Numbered from the stretch's first letter, positions 53,811 to 63,633 are shown. The stretch is 64,000 bases of DNA from JAIVJG01 sp964236735 (GCA_964236735.1 CAXSFM010000008.1:1-64000); one strand, 5' to 3'. Notes: a model not told the origin generated them from the sequence alone. A program made the numbers and translations.

Positions 53811-54527
53811 ATGAACAGCCGCATTTTCACGATGGTCAAGCCGCTCGCACTTGCCATTTTCGCCTTCGCCTTTATCGCGCTCGGACAAACTCAGGCGCGC
53901 GCCGACGAGGTTTTTGTCGCCGGTTTCACCAATGGATGCTTCGGAGCTGCCTGTGCGCCGGGCGCATCTGCAACTTCGGGCGGATTGTCTTATAGCAATT
54001 CCACATTCCTCGGCACCACATCGAATGGTTTTCGTGGACTGGGTGGAAATGCCAACCCGGGCAGCAACTTCAACAATCTCGGCTCAATGAGTTTGAGCAC
54101 CGCTCCGCAGACATATAACACGCCGTTTAGCTTACGAGTGACGTTCACCGCCCCACAGGGCATCAACGGCTCAAATTCTGCGACTTTTACAGCCTTAATT
54201 ACAGGCTCAGTTCGCTCCAACAACACGGGCGGCGTCTTCATTGACTTTGACAACACGCCGATTCTCTTCACTTTTACTGATACAAATTGCGAGCCTGATC
54301 CGACCGGCGGCATCGCCGGACAGCAGACGACATGCGGAAGTGGCAGATTCTTCTTCAGCGTCAACGACACCTCGATTGATCCGGGTCAGACCGTATCCCT
54401 GACGGGACAGATCACCGGCGCCACGCAAACCACCGTCCCTGAGCCGGCGACGATGATTCTGCTCGGCACAGGCTTGTCGGGAGTCGCGGCGGCTGTCCGC
54501 AAGCGTCGCAAAGCCAATCAGAAATAA
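53811..54527 (+). CDS. PEP-CTERM-sorted secreted protein
   Basis: 238 residues from ATG 53811. Signal peptide (LALAIFAFAFIALGQTQARA), a beta-rich mature part and a typical C-terminal PEP-CTERM sorting tail: VPEPATMILLGTG, a short hydrophobic helix and the basic RKRRK. Such tails are processed by exosortase, which is not in the window. The function of the mature domain is unknown. Confidence 0.92.
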   Translation: MNSRIFTMVKPLALAIFAFAFIALGQTQARADEVFVAGFTNGCFGAACAPGASATSGGLSYSNSTFLGTTSNGFRGLGGNANPGSNFNNLGSMSLSTAPQTYNTPFSLRVTFTAPQGINGSNSATFTALITGSVRSNNTGGVFIDFDNTPILFTFTDTNCEPDPTGGIAGQQTTCGSGRFFFSVNDTSIDPGQTVSLTGQITGATQTTVPEPATMILLGTGLSGVAAAVRKRRKANQK

Positions 54528-54560
54528 GGGCAATAGTTTTACTTGCCTGACAGTTGAAGA

Positions 54561-54602
54561 GAAGCCGTGATGGAACATTCCATCACGGCTTCTTACTTTT
54601 TA
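54561..54602 (+). terminator. Strong terminator of the PEP-CTERM gene
   Basis: gaagccgtgatgg (54561-54573) pairs exactly with ccatcacggcttc (54580-54592), then ttactttttac. Confidence 0.9.
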
Positions 54603-54840
54603 CAGAGCCTTAAAGACTGAGTTTGAAAATAATTCTTACCGTCGCAAGATATTTTCTGGAGACACAAACTTATTAAACCTTTCCTGTAATTACACCAAGA
54701 CAGGGATGCTCGGCGAGGCGGCAGGCATAGCGGACAGGCGCTGGCGGCGCTTTTTTTATTTTCGCCCCTCGTAATTTCATCCTCAACTCACACGGCCTTC
54801 TGTTTGACCCGCACCTCGTTCTCTCTCTATCATCTCACCC

Positions 54841-56514
54841 GTGCGACCGATCATTTCATCAGCCGAGATGCGCGAGATTGACCGCCTGACTGTCGAGCGG
54901 TATGCGACGCCGTCTCTACTGTTGATGGAGACGGCGGCCAACGCCACGGCGCGCTGCCTCGCCACGCACTTCGCCGATGGACTCGCGGGCAAAACCGTCC
55001 AGATGCTCTGCGGTCAGGGCAATAACGGCGGCGACGGCGCGGCGCTCGCACGCATACTGTGGACGCAGGGCGCGCATGTAGATGTCGTGTTCTTCGGGCG
55101 CGTCGAGGAAACAAAGGGTGACGCCCGCGTCAATTTCGAGATCGTGCGCCGTCTGGCGAGTTTCGAGGCCGGATCAAAAAACCAGCCGTCGCCGCTCACC
55201 TTCATCGAGTGCGAAGAGCTAGACGGTTGGGAGCGACTCGCCAGCGCGCGGCATCATTATGACATCATCGTTGACGCGCTATTCGGGACTGGACTGACCA
55301 GACCGCTCGCAGGGCTCCACACGCAAATCGTCGCGCATCTGGAACTGCTCCGCGCAGCGCGCCTGCACGCTCGACACACTCGACCGCTCATCGTCTCGAT
55401 TGATCTTCCTTCCGGCCTCGACGCGGATCAACCTGAACTTATCGGCGCAGCCGTCCGCGCGGATACCACCGTCACATTCACCGCTCCGAAAGCGGCCAAC
55501 GCGCTTCCGCCCGCGTCGCTCCTGAACGGCGCGCTCTTCGTTGCCGACATCGGCTCGCCGCCTTCGCTCGTTGAAGCGTCAACGTCGAAACTCTTTCTGG
55601 CCGAAGAGACAGATGCGCGGCTCTGGCTCGAAGCGACGCGATACGCGCACGGCTCTTACAAAAACACGCACGGGCACGCGCTTATCATCGCCGGTTCGCG
55701 CGGGATGACGGGGGCGGCTGTGTTGTGCGCGAATGCGGCGATGCGTTCGGGCGCGGGGCTGGTGACAGTGGCGACTCCGGCCTCTGCGCTTGCGGGCGTC
55801 GCCTCTCGCGTGCTGGCTTCGGTCATGGCATCGCCTCTGCCGGAGACATTGAAGGGCGCGGCGGGTGATGGAGCTTTTGATGAAGTCGCGCGGTTGTCGG
55901 AGCGCGCCAATGTCATCGCCATCGGCCCCGGACTGACGAGCGAGACGGAAGAAACCAGACGCTTCGTGCGCGAGACGGTTAAGCGGCGGCGCGTGCCAAT
56001 CATCATAGATGCCGACGGATTGAACGCGCTCGCGCCGTGGCCTGTCGAATTGCGCGGCACGCCAGAGGCTCCCCTCATCGTCACACCGCACGAAGGCGAG
56101 TTGCGGCGACTGCTCAACATGGACGCGCGCGACGCACTGGTTGATCGCGTGTGCGTCGTCTCGGAGTTCTCGTCGGCGCATCAGTTGATCGTTGTGCTCA
56201 AAGGCACGCGCACGCTCGTCGCCGCGCCGGACGGGCGAGTCTTCGTCATCCCGACGGGCAACGCCGGACTCGGAACGGCAGGCTCCGGCGACACGCTCAC
56301 CGGACTCATCGCCGGCTTCAACGCGCAAGCCTTCGCGACACTCAAAACTGATGCCGATCCAATCGCCGCGACCATCGCTGCCGTCTATGTCGGTGGACTC
56401 GCGGGCGACATCGCCGCACGCGCGCAAGGGATGCGAGCGCTCGTCGCATCTGATTTTCCCGAATATTACGGCGCGGCCATTCGCGCGCTCGATGCCGAAG
56501 GGGAACAGCCATGA
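54841..56514 (+). CDS. nnrD: Bifunctional NAD(P)H-hydrate epimerase/ADP-dependent dehydratase
   Basis: 557 residues. The N-terminal YjeF epimerase domain has AEMREIDRLTVERY and GQGNNGGDG (58-66). The C-terminal ribokinase-like dehydratase domain has IIDADGLNAL, TPHEGEL and NAGLGTAGSGDTLTG. It repairs hydrated NAD(P)H. GTG start with no clear ribosome binding site. Its stop overlaps the start of tsaE (ATGA), a common pairing in bacteria. Confidence 0.94.
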   Translation: MRPIISSAEMREIDRLTVERYATPSLLLMETAANATARCLATHFADGLAGKTVQMLCGQGNNGGDGAALARILWTQGAHVDVVFFGRVEETKGDARVNFEIVRRLASFEAGSKNQPSPLTFIECEELDGWERLASARHHYDIIVDALFGTGLTRPLAGLHTQIVAHLELLRAARLHARHTRPLIVSIDLPSGLDADQPELIGAAVRADTTVTFTAPKAANALPPASLLNGALFVADIGSPPSLVEASTSKLFLAEETDARLWLEATRYAHGSYKNTHGHALIIAGSRGMTGAAVLCANAAMRSGAGLVTVATPASALAGVASRVLASVMASPLPETLKGAAGDGAFDEVARLSERANVIAIGPGLTSETEETRRFVRETVKRRRVPIIIDADGLNALAPWPVELRGTPEAPLIVTPHEGELRRLLNMDARDALVDRVCVVSEFSSAHQLIVVLKGTRTLVAAPDGRVFVIPTGNAGLGTAGSGDTLTGLIAGFNAQAFATLKTDADPIAATIAAVYVGGLAGDIAARAQGMRALVASDFPEYYGAAIRALDAEGEQP

Positions 56515-56969
56515 GCGCGGATGTCATGCACATTCCGACCGGCGAATTTGTGGCTCGCAGTCCGGCAGAAACTTTCGCGGTCGGGCAAAAGATCGGCGCG
56601 CAACTTGCGGGCGGCGAGATTTTTCTGCTGCACGGCGCGCTTGGCGCGGGCAAAACTTTGTTCACGAAGGGACTCGCCGATGCACTCGGCGTTGACCCTG
56701 AAGAAGTGACCAGCCCGTCTTTCACGCTCGTCAATCCGTATCACGATGCGCGGCTCACGCTTTATCATCTCGACCTTTACCGCCTCGACGAAGGCGCGAG
56801 CGCGGCCTACGCCGTTGATCTCGAAGAGTTGCTCGCCGACGAGCGTTCGGTCATCGTCATCGAATGGGCGGAGCGGATGGGAAGTTTCGCGCTTCCATCA
56901 AACGTCTGGCACGTCCTCATCGAAGGCGACGGCGAAGACGCGCGGCGCATCAACATCTCTCGCGCATGA
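56511..56969 (+). CDS. tsaE: tRNA threonylcarbamoyladenosine biosynthesis ATPase TsaE
   Basis: 152 residues. Walker A GALGAGKT (42-49), the conserved TSPSFTLVNPY and LYHLDLYRL, and VIVIEWAER. It works with TsaB, TsaD and TsaC to make t6A in tRNA; those partners are not in the window. Coupled to nnrD by the ATGA overlap. Confidence 0.95.
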   Translation: MSADVMHIPTGEFVARSPAETFAVGQKIGAQLAGGEIFLLHGALGAGKTLFTKGLADALGVDPEEVTSPSFTLVNPYHDARLTLYHLDLYRLDEGASAAYAVDLEELLADERSVIVIEWAERMGSFALPSNVWHVLIEGDGEDARRINISRA

Positions 56970-57012
56970 ACAGTCGCACGCGCGGCGCGCGGCTACACGC
57001 ATTCGCCAGTCA

Positions 57013-57021
57013 TGCTAAAAT
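57013..57021 (+). promoter_or_regulatory. Extended -10-like motif TGCTAAAAT
   Basis: About 110 bp before the bacilliredoxin start, in the gap after tsaE. It is the closest match in the window to the recurring TGcTAnnnT motif. No good -35. Confidence 0.35.
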
Positions 57022-57130
57022 GACGGACGAGTACAAGAGACTTTTGTCGAAACAGACGCACGGCTCAGACAGCGACGCTGTTTCAAACCGTTAGATACAA
57101 ACACCGAAGCAGTTGAAGGAGAAAAAGAAA

Positions 57131-57560
57131 ATGCCTTATTCCGAAATCATGATTAAACCGATGCGTGAAGATTTGACGCGCATCGGCGTCGAGGAAACCA
57201 GAACGCCGGAGCAGGTCGAGGAAGCGATTAAGAACACGCAAGGGACGCTGATGGTCATCGTCAATTCCGTCTGCGGCTGCGCGGCGGGCAAAGCGCGTCC
57301 CGGCGTCGCGATGGCGCTCCAGAACGAAGCGCGACCGGATCGCACCATCACCGTCTTCGCCGGAGCCGACATAGATGCCACCTATGCGGCGCGCGCGCAC
57401 TTCGCGCCTTACCCGCCGTCTTCGCCGCAGATCGCGCTCTTCAAAGACGGCCAACTCGTTTACATGCTTGAGCGACGCCAGATCGAAAACAAATTCGCCG
57501 AGCAGATCGCGCAGGATTTGACGCAAGCCTTCAACACCCATTGCGCCACCGTCAACGCAT

Positions 57561-57562
<2 letters not shown>
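57131..57562 (+). CDS. Bacilliredoxin BrxA/BrxB-type (CGC motif)
   Basis: 143 residues, thioredoxin-like fold. The redox motif is CGC in VNSVCGCAAGKARPG (Cys48, Cys50), the hallmark of BrxA/BrxB. These enzymes remove bacillithiol from proteins; whether this organism makes bacillithiol cannot be seen. The start at ATG 57131 follows GAAGGAG by 10 nt. The TAG overlaps the start of a hairpin repeat. Confidence 0.9.
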
Positions 57563-57660
<98 letters not shown>

Positions 57661-57663
57661 CTC

Positions 57664-60108
57664 ATGCCTTCCCTCTCGCTTACAACGCCCGTCCTCGCGC
57701 TGTCGCAGTACGGCCTCGCGCGATTCGGCGCGGGCATGGCGCGTAAGCTGGCGCTGGCCGTCACGAACATCACGGGCAAGCGCGACGCCACTGAAGCGAC
57801 CATTGAAGACCTCCTGACTTATCTGCCGATGCGTTACGAGGATCGCTCGAACCTCGCGCGCGTGGCCGAGTTGCGCGACGGCGTCGAGGCGTCTCTGGAG
57901 TTGTACGTCCGCGTCGCGGGCGGCTTTCAGGTCGGCAAGAATCGCGGGCCGAAGGCTCCGCCGCTCTTCATCTTCGAGGTGACGGCGAGCGACCCGGAAC
58001 GCACGGGCAAGCCGGTCGTCGTCTGGTGGTTCGTCTCCGGGCGACAGGCGCATCGCATCGTCGCTTACCATCGCCAGCAATTCACACGGGGCGCGCGCTT
58101 CGTCGCCTTCGGTAAATGGGAATGGGATTCGCGTCGCAACACCTTCGCGCTCCGCCTCAACAAGCCGGACGAGTTGGAGATGCTGCCCGGAACCGGGCTG
58201 CCGCCGGAGAACGCGCTCATCCGTCTCGCCGAAGAGGGCGAGGCACAACTCAATTCCGCTTCAGACAACATGGCGACTGACGGCGACGCAGCAAGCGTTC
58301 AAGACACAACGCGCAGCGACAACGATACCGTTGATGAAGAGAACGCTGTCAGAGGAAATGCTGTCGCAGAAAACTCTGACGGGGAAAACAGCGGCAATGA
58401 TGAAACTGACGAAGAAGAAACTTCCGACCCGTCGCTCGCCGCCATCCACGTCGGGCGGCGCGTGCCGGTCTATCGCAAGCTCGGCGAGTTTCGCACGAAG
58501 CGTCTGCGCGAAATCATGCACGCCGTGCTCAACTTGCTAGACGACGACGCTTTCATCGAGACCTTGCCCGCCGAACTACTCGCGCGTCAACATCTCATCA
58601 AACGCGCCGATGCGCTCCGTCGCATTCACTTTCCGACCGACGATGCGCCGCTTGCGGAATACGAACGCGCGCGGAGTCCCGCGCACCTGCGTCTCATCTT
58701 CGAGGAATTTTTCTGGGTCGCGCTCGCGCTGGCGTTGCGTCGCGGCGCGCGGACGAAAGAGCCGAAGGGCGCGCTCATCGAAATCACGGAGCCGATGCAC
58801 GCGCGCCTGCTCGCGACGTTTCCCTTCACGCTGACGGGCGCGCAAGACCGCGCCGTCAAACGCATCTTCGACGACATGCAGTCGGACGTGCCGATGAATC
58901 GCCTCTTGCAGGGCGACGTGGGCAGCGGCAAGACCGCCGTCGCGCTGCTCTCGATGCTGGCGGCGATGGGGAACGGCTATCAGGCCGCGCTCATGGTGCC
59001 GACGGAAATCCTCGCCGAGCAACACGCGCGCAACATCAGACGCCTGCTCGCACAGACTTCGTATCGCGTCGAGATGCTCGTCGGCTCACTGCGCGCGAGC
59101 GAGAAAAAGCGTCTCCATAAAGACCTCGCGACGGGAGAGATTCACGCTGTCGTCGGCACGCACGCGGTCATACAGGACGCCGTCTCATTCAATAAGCTCG
59201 GCCTCGTCGTGATTGACGAGCAACACCGCTTCGGTGTTCTTCAACGCGTGGCTCTGCGCGAGCGCGGCTTCAACCCCGACGTGCTCGTGATGACGGCGAC
59301 GCCCATCCCGCGCTCGCTCGCCATGACGGTCTATGGCGACTTGGACGTGTCCGTGATTGACGAGTTGCCGCCCGGTCGCACGCCGATTACGACGAAGGTG
59401 CTCGGCGAAGACTCGCGCGCTGGCGTTTACAAAGGCATCGAGCGAGAGGTGCGCGCGGGTCGCCAGGTATATGTCGTCTATCCGCTCGTCGAAGAGTCCG
59501 AGAAGATGGACTTGAAAGATGCAACGCGCATGTACGAGCAGTTGCGCGACAGAGTTTTCCCGCACTTCACCATCGGCCTCTTGCACGGCAAGATGAAGTC
59601 TGCGGAAAAGGAAGAAGTGATGCGCCGCTTCGTTGCGGGCGAGATACACGTCCTCGTCTCGACCACCGTCGTCGAAGTCGGCGTTGACGTGCCGAACGCT
59701 TCGCTAATGGTTATCGAACACGCCGAACGCTTCGGTCTCTCGCAGTTACATCAACTGCGCGGGCGTGTCGGGCGCGGCGCGTCACAGAGTTTCTGTATCC
59801 TGCTCACATCCGATAGACAGACTTCCGTCGCCGTCGAGCGGCTCGGCATCATGGCGGAGACCAACGACGGCTTTCGCATCTCGGAGAAAGACCTCGAAAT
59901 TCGCGGCCCCGGCGAAGTGATGGGCACGCGGCAGTCGGGAGTGCCGACCCTTCGCATCGGCAATCTCGTGCGCGATATACAGATTCTCGAAGAAGCCAGA
60001 CGCGAGGCCGACTACTATCTGACGACGCGCGGGCGCACGCGCGAAACTTCTTTGCTCATCGAGCGCGTGCGCGCCGATGTGCGCTTCGGGCTGGCCTCCG
60101 TCGGTTAA
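57664..60108 (+). CDS. recG: ATP-dependent DNA helicase RecG
   Basis: 814 residues. The wedge/OB domain is at the N-terminus (LPMRYEDRSNL). The helicase motor has Walker A GDVGSGKT (417-424), DEQHRFG (518-524), TATPIPRSLA and the motif V/VI region LRGRVGRG. It processes stalled forks and branched DNA. Residues ~190-257 are an extra acidic, low-complexity insertion absent from the usual fold (DNMATDGDAASVQDT...). The start is placed directly after a hairpin repeat. Confidence 0.94.
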   Translation: MPSLSLTTPVLALSQYGLARFGAGMARKLALAVTNITGKRDATEATIEDLLTYLPMRYEDRSNLARVAELRDGVEASLELYVRVAGGFQVGKNRGPKAPPLFIFEVTASDPERTGKPVVVWWFVSGRQAHRIVAYHRQQFTRGARFVAFGKWEWDSRRNTFALRLNKPDELEMLPGTGLPPENALIRLAEEGEAQLNSASDNMATDGDAASVQDTTRSDNDTVDEENAVRGNAVAENSDGENSGNDETDEEETSDPSLAAIHVGRRVPVYRKLGEFRTKRLREIMHAVLNLLDDDAFIETLPAELLARQHLIKRADALRRIHFPTDDAPLAEYERARSPAHLRLIFEEFFWVALALALRRGARTKEPKGALIEITEPMHARLLATFPFTLTGAQDRAVKRIFDDMQSDVPMNRLLQGDVGSGKTAVALLSMLAAMGNGYQAALMVPTEILAEQHARNIRRLLAQTSYRVEMLVGSLRASEKKRLHKDLATGEIHAVVGTHAVIQDAVSFNKLGLVVIDEQHRFGVLQRVALRERGFNPDVLVMTATPIPRSLAMTVYGDLDVSVIDELPPGRTPITTKVLGEDSRAGVYKGIEREVRAGRQVYVVYPLVEESEKMDLKDATRMYEQLRDRVFPHFTIGLLHGKMKSAEKEEVMRRFVAGEIHVLVSTTVVEVGVDVPNASLMVIEHAERFGLSQLHQLRGRVGRGASQSFCILLTSDRQTSVAVERLGIMAETNDGFRISEKDLEIRGPGEVMGTRQSGVPTLRIGNLVRDIQILEEARREADYYLTTRGRTRETSLLIERVRADVRFGLASVG

Positions 60109-60140
60109 AATCACCGGCGAAAGTTGAGAGAGTGGCAAAC

Positions 60141-61271
60141 ATGACTGAGTCCCTGCGATGCCCTTCCTGCGGCGCGCCCGTTAATTATGAAGACGATCAG
60201 CGCGATACAGCCCGTTGCCCGTTTTGCGAAAGCACGGTGATGCTGCCAAGACGCGAGCGTCAGACGTTCTCGCCGCCCATCGTCAAGTACAAGTCGAAGA
60301 CCAGCGCGTTGGCCGCCGGCGTGATCGTTGTCCTGATCGCCGTCACCGTCCTGGGCAGCATCGTGGCCTACGCCCTCCATGCTTATTACAACAGTTCGCC
60401 ACAGAATAAGAATCGCGCGGTCTTCTCATCAAATGTGAAAACCAATCCGACGCCAAAGGTCACGGACGACGGCTACCCGCAACCCGCACTGAGCTTCGGG
60501 AGCGAAGGCACGGGCGCGGGCTATTTCAAGGACGCGCGCAGCATCGCCGTGGACGCGGACGGGCACATCTACGTCGGCGAGTATTCCGGCGGGCGCATAC
60601 AGGTCTTCGATTCAACAGGCAAGTTTCTCACGCAATGGATGGTTGATACGCAGATGCCTTTGCGTGGGATGGCCGCCGACCGGCGCGGCACAATTTACGT
60701 CGCGCAAAAAGGCAAGCTCACGCGCTACGAAGGGATGACGGGTAAGACGCTGGGCGAAGTGACCAACAACAATCGCAGCAACTTCGACGATGTGACGGTG
60801 ACAAGCGACGGCGGCCTCGTCGCCTTCTCGTATGAGGCGCGCGACGACATCATCCGCTTCAACTCGTCGGGACAAGTCACAAAGGCAATCCACGCGGCGA
60901 TCAGCGGGCAGACCGACCGCTCTGAACTCTCAATTCGCGTGGCGGCAGACGGACTCGGCCAAATCTACGCGCTCGGCACTTTCAATAACGCCGTCTTCAA
61001 GTTCTCGCCCGACGGTCGCTTTCTGACGCAGTTCGGCAGCGCGGGCGACGAGCCGGGACAGTTTCGCGCGCCCTTCGCCATCGCCGTTGACAATCAGGGG
61101 CGCATCTATGTCAGTGACATCAAGGGCGTGCAGGTCTTCGACTCAAACGGGCGTTACCTCAGCCTGTTGAAAGTCAAAGGCGCAGCATCGGGCATCACCT
61201 TCAACGAACGCAACGAGTTGTTCATCGTCGCACGCACGCGCGTGCTCAAGTTCGCTGTGGACAAACCGTAA
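60141..61271 (+). CDS. Zinc-ribbon, transmembrane, NHL-repeat protein
   Basis: 376 residues. An N-terminal zinc ribbon (CPSCG...CPFC, about 6-34) faces the cytoplasm. One membrane helix follows (LAAGVIVVLIAVTVLGSIVAY). The external part is a six-bladed-type NHL propeller (IAVDADGHIYVGEYSGGRIQVFD, IAVDNQGRIYVSDIKGVQVFD). It probably links an extracellular sensor to a cytoplasmic ribbon; inference. ATG 60141 is favoured over GTG 60132. Confidence 0.8.
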   Translation: MTESLRCPSCGAPVNYEDDQRDTARCPFCESTVMLPRRERQTFSPPIVKYKSKTSALAAGVIVVLIAVTVLGSIVAYALHAYYNSSPQNKNRAVFSSNVKTNPTPKVTDDGYPQPALSFGSEGTGAGYFKDARSIAVDADGHIYVGEYSGGRIQVFDSTGKFLTQWMVDTQMPLRGMAADRRGTIYVAQKGKLTRYEGMTGKTLGEVTNNNRSNFDDVTVTSDGGLVAFSYEARDDIIRFNSSGQVTKAIHAAISGQTDRSELSIRVAADGLGQIYALGTFNNAVFKFSPDGRFLTQFGSAGDEPGQFRAPFAIAVDNQGRIYVSDIKGVQVFDSNGRYLSLLKVKGAASGITFNERNELFIVARTRVLKFAVDKP

Positions 61272-61409
61272 GCATAGATTCCAGCCCCTCAAAAACGCAC
61301 GCCATGCGCCGTTGAAAATCTCGGAGTTGCCGTTGTCATCACCGGCAAGAATTGATGCGCGCGTGCGTTCAATTCACAAGGGGTTTAATTTGTGTGCAGG
61401 AGGATTCTG

Positions 61410-62192
61410 ATGAAGAAAAGTTTACGCTTCGTTTTGTCGCTCGTCGTGGTCCCGTCCCTGTTGCTCTGCGTCGCATCGTGCAGGGAGAAAGAGACGCGCG
61501 TCGTGCTGTCGCGCATTTTGGTGACGGGCGAGTCGGACTTGAAAGCGCCGCCGGACACTGCCGTCATCGTGCTGTCAGTGGTCACGCAGAACGCGAAGGC
61601 TCTGCCCGCGCAGCAGGAGAACGCGCGCAAGACGGAGGCCGTCATCAAGGCCATCAAAGATGCGGCGGGCGAGAATCCTGAAATCAAGACGAGCGACTAC
61701 AGCCTCCAACCGCAACGCGATTACGATGGACGCATCCCGAAGATTGTCGGCTATGAGGCGCAGAACAGCGTGACGTTGAAGACTGGCGCGCTCGATCAAG
61801 TCGGCGCGGTGATTGATGCGGCGACGCAGGCGGGCGCGAACAGCGTCGAGAGCGTCTCGTTCATCCTGCGTGAAAACAATCCCGCGCGCGGTCAGACGCT
61901 CGCCGAAGCGTCGAAGCAGGCGATGGACAAGGCGCGTGCGATGGCGCAGGCGCTCGGCGGGCGCGTCGTGCGCGTGGTCGAGGAACAGGAAGACGGCGTT
62001 AACACGAAACCTCCCATCACGCCCAATCAGCCACTTGACTACATGTCGAGTGCGACGGCAAGTGCTACCCCAATTGGAGAAGTCCAAGGCCAGTCTATGC
62101 GTGCGCGCACGCCGGTCGAAGCGGGTTCGCTCAACGTCAGGTCGCAGGTGCAGTTGATTGTGGAGATCGAAGTGCCGCCCGATCAAAAGTGA
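61410..62192 (+). CDS. SIMPL-domain lipoprotein
   Basis: 260 residues from ATG 61410, 5 nt after AGGAGG. Lipobox LLLCVASC suggests lipid attachment. The SIMPL (DUF541) fold has ILVTGESDLKAPPDTAVI, KTSDYSLQPQRDYD, and VSFILRENNPARGQTLAEASKQAMDKARAMAQALG. SIMPL proteins are envelope-associated, with oxidative-stress links in some species. No neighbour hints at a specific role. Confidence 0.88.
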   Translation: MKKSLRFVLSLVVVPSLLLCVASCREKETRVVLSRILVTGESDLKAPPDTAVIVLSVVTQNAKALPAQQENARKTEAVIKAIKDAAGENPEIKTSDYSLQPQRDYDGRIPKIVGYEAQNSVTLKTGALDQVGAVIDAATQAGANSVESVSFILRENNPARGQTLAEASKQAMDKARAMAQALGGRVVRVVEEQEDGVNTKPPITPNQPLDYMSSATASATPIGEVQGQSMRARTPVEAGSLNVRSQVQLIVEIEVPPDQK

Positions 62193-62293
62193 GTCTGCGA
62201 GTCGAGACTTTCATCACACGTCGCTGGCAAACGTTGTCGAGCGTGTCGGCGACTCGAACGCCCTTGCGCCGTCGTGCTACATTCGTTTGAGAG

Positions 62294-62890
62294 ATGCGTA
62301 TCATCACCGGCCTGTATCGCGGGCGCGTGCTGAAAAGCCCGCCGTCAATGGAGATTCGCCCGACCTCCGACCGACTGCGCGAGACGCTTTTCAACGTCAT
62401 CGCGCCGCGCATCGAGGACGCGCGCTTTCTCGATCTCTGCGCGGGGACGGGAGCCATCGGCATCGAAGCTCTCTCGCGCGGCGCGGCCTTCGTCACCTTC
62501 GTTGACCGCGTGCATAAGATGTGCGGCCTCGTCGAGGCGAATCTCGATTTGTGCGGCGTGCCCGAAGAGTTGACCGAAGTCGTCAAGAGCGACGCCGCCG
62601 AATACGTGCGTCGCACCGCAGGCGTCGGCATTGGCGGAAGCGACGGCAAAAACTGGCGCGGCGGCGCGGCTCCCTGGGACATCGTGTTCTTCGATCCGCC
62701 TTATGCGGTTGATTACCTGCCCGTGCTGCGCGCGTTCGGCGAGCATCCCGCCACGTTGCTGCAAGAGGGCGGCATCATCGTCGTCGAGCATCATCACAAG
62801 AACACGCTCAGAGACGAGTTCGGCGGCATCCGTCGCTGGCGCATCCTCAAGCAGGGCGACTCTGCCCTGAGCTTTTACGAGCGCAGCTAA
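62294..62890 (+). CDS. rsmD: 16S rRNA (guanine-N2)-methyltransferase RsmD
   Basis: 198 residues. SAM-binding motif FLDLCAGTGAIGIEALSRGA and catalytic DPPY (134-137). It modifies G966 of 16S rRNA (E. coli numbering). The N-terminal MRIITGLYRGRVL and RPTSDRLRETLFN are diagnostic. The upstream TGCTACATT at about 62275 may be its -10. Confidence 0.95.
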   Translation: MRIITGLYRGRVLKSPPSMEIRPTSDRLRETLFNVIAPRIEDARFLDLCAGTGAIGIEALSRGAAFVTFVDRVHKMCGLVEANLDLCGVPEELTEVVKSDAAEYVRRTAGVGIGGSDGKNWRGGAAPWDIVFFDPPYAVDYLPVLRAFGEHPATLLQEGGIIVVEHHHKNTLRDEFGGIRRWRILKQGDSALSFYERS

Positions 62891-62972
62891 GACTCGCGCG
62901 GCGACACGTTGTTCTCCTGACGCATTAAAAAATAAATCGCCTACACCACGACGAAGCGTTAAGATGAATCGG

Positions 62973-62992
62973 ATGGACTTCGCGAAGTCCAT
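62973..62992. repeat. Perfect 20-bp palindrome upstream of the PilZ gene
   Basis: atggacttcg and cgaagtccat are adjacent exact reverse complements with no spacer. Lying 31-50 bp before the favoured start (63024), it is a candidate operator; if translation begins at 62964 it would be coding instead. Confidence 0.6.
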
Positions 62993-63023
62993 CAGCAAGC
63001 ATCTGCATTGGAGTGCGCAAGAT

Positions 63024-63440
63024 ATGAATCCGTCAGGAAGAGAAAGACGGCAGACACCAAGATACAGCGTCCGCATTCCATGTTCCGTCTCTCTGCCGCC
63101 CGGAGAACAGAACATCTTGTTTCCGCGCGCGCGCCTCGACGGGCACACGCGCGATGTCAGCGAGTCGGGCGCGGGCATCGCGTTGACTTCCGTTTACATC
63201 GGCTACGATTGCATCCTCGACGAAGGCCGCGCGCTCGTCGCCGTGCTCGAATTGCCTGACGGAAACATCACGCTCAACGTTGTCGCCGCGCATTACCTGC
63301 GCCTCGCACAGCAACAGCAGGGCGATGAATCAGATGCCAGTTACCTCATCGGGCTACGAATCACCGGCATGAGCGTTGACAACCACGCGCGCTACGCGAA
63401 ATATCTCGAACAGTTATCAATTGAAAATCGCGAGGAATAG
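63024..63440 (+). CDS. PilZ-domain protein
   Basis: 138 residues from ATG 63024, with GGAG ten nt upstream; an ATG at 62964 would add 20 residues. The c-di-GMP-binding pattern is present: RERRQTPRYSV (RxxxR-type) and DVSESGAGIAL (D/NxSxxG). It likely acts as a c-di-GMP receptor; the effector partner is unknown. Pilus genes are 13 kb away on the other strand. Confidence 0.82.
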   Translation: MNPSGRERRQTPRYSVRIPCSVSLPPGEQNILFPRARLDGHTRDVSESGAGIALTSVYIGYDCILDEGRALVAVLELPDGNITLNVVAAHYLRLAQQQQGDESDASYLIGLRITGMSVDNHARYAKYLEQLSIENREE

Positions 63441-63446
63441 TTTCTC

Positions 63447-63620
63447 CTATAGCGGTTTGCGAATAAGTGCGACTTGAGTGAAAGAATTTTCACCACAAAG
63501 GACTCAGAGAGGCACAGAGGAAAGACTGAGGTTTGATTGTCTCTTCTGTCCTGCCTCTGTGTCCCTCCGTGTCCTCTGTGGTTAATCTCTGCCCGCATTC
63601 ATTTGCAACCCGCAGTAATC
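63447..63620. mobile_element. MITE-like element, copy 2
   Basis: It matches the element at 34842-35010: same ctatagcggtttgcga left end, same central hairpin (63492-63520 with 63554-63582, more mismatches) and same catttgcaacccgc right end. No coding capacity. It lies between convergent genes. Confidence 0.75.
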
Positions 63621-63633
63621 TTTGGGCAAAACT

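Noticed and set aside
55579..56427. Minus-strand frame of 282 codons opposite nnrD
   Set aside because: Antisense to conserved dehydratase motifs; composition is Arg-rich and unlike the neighbouring genes.
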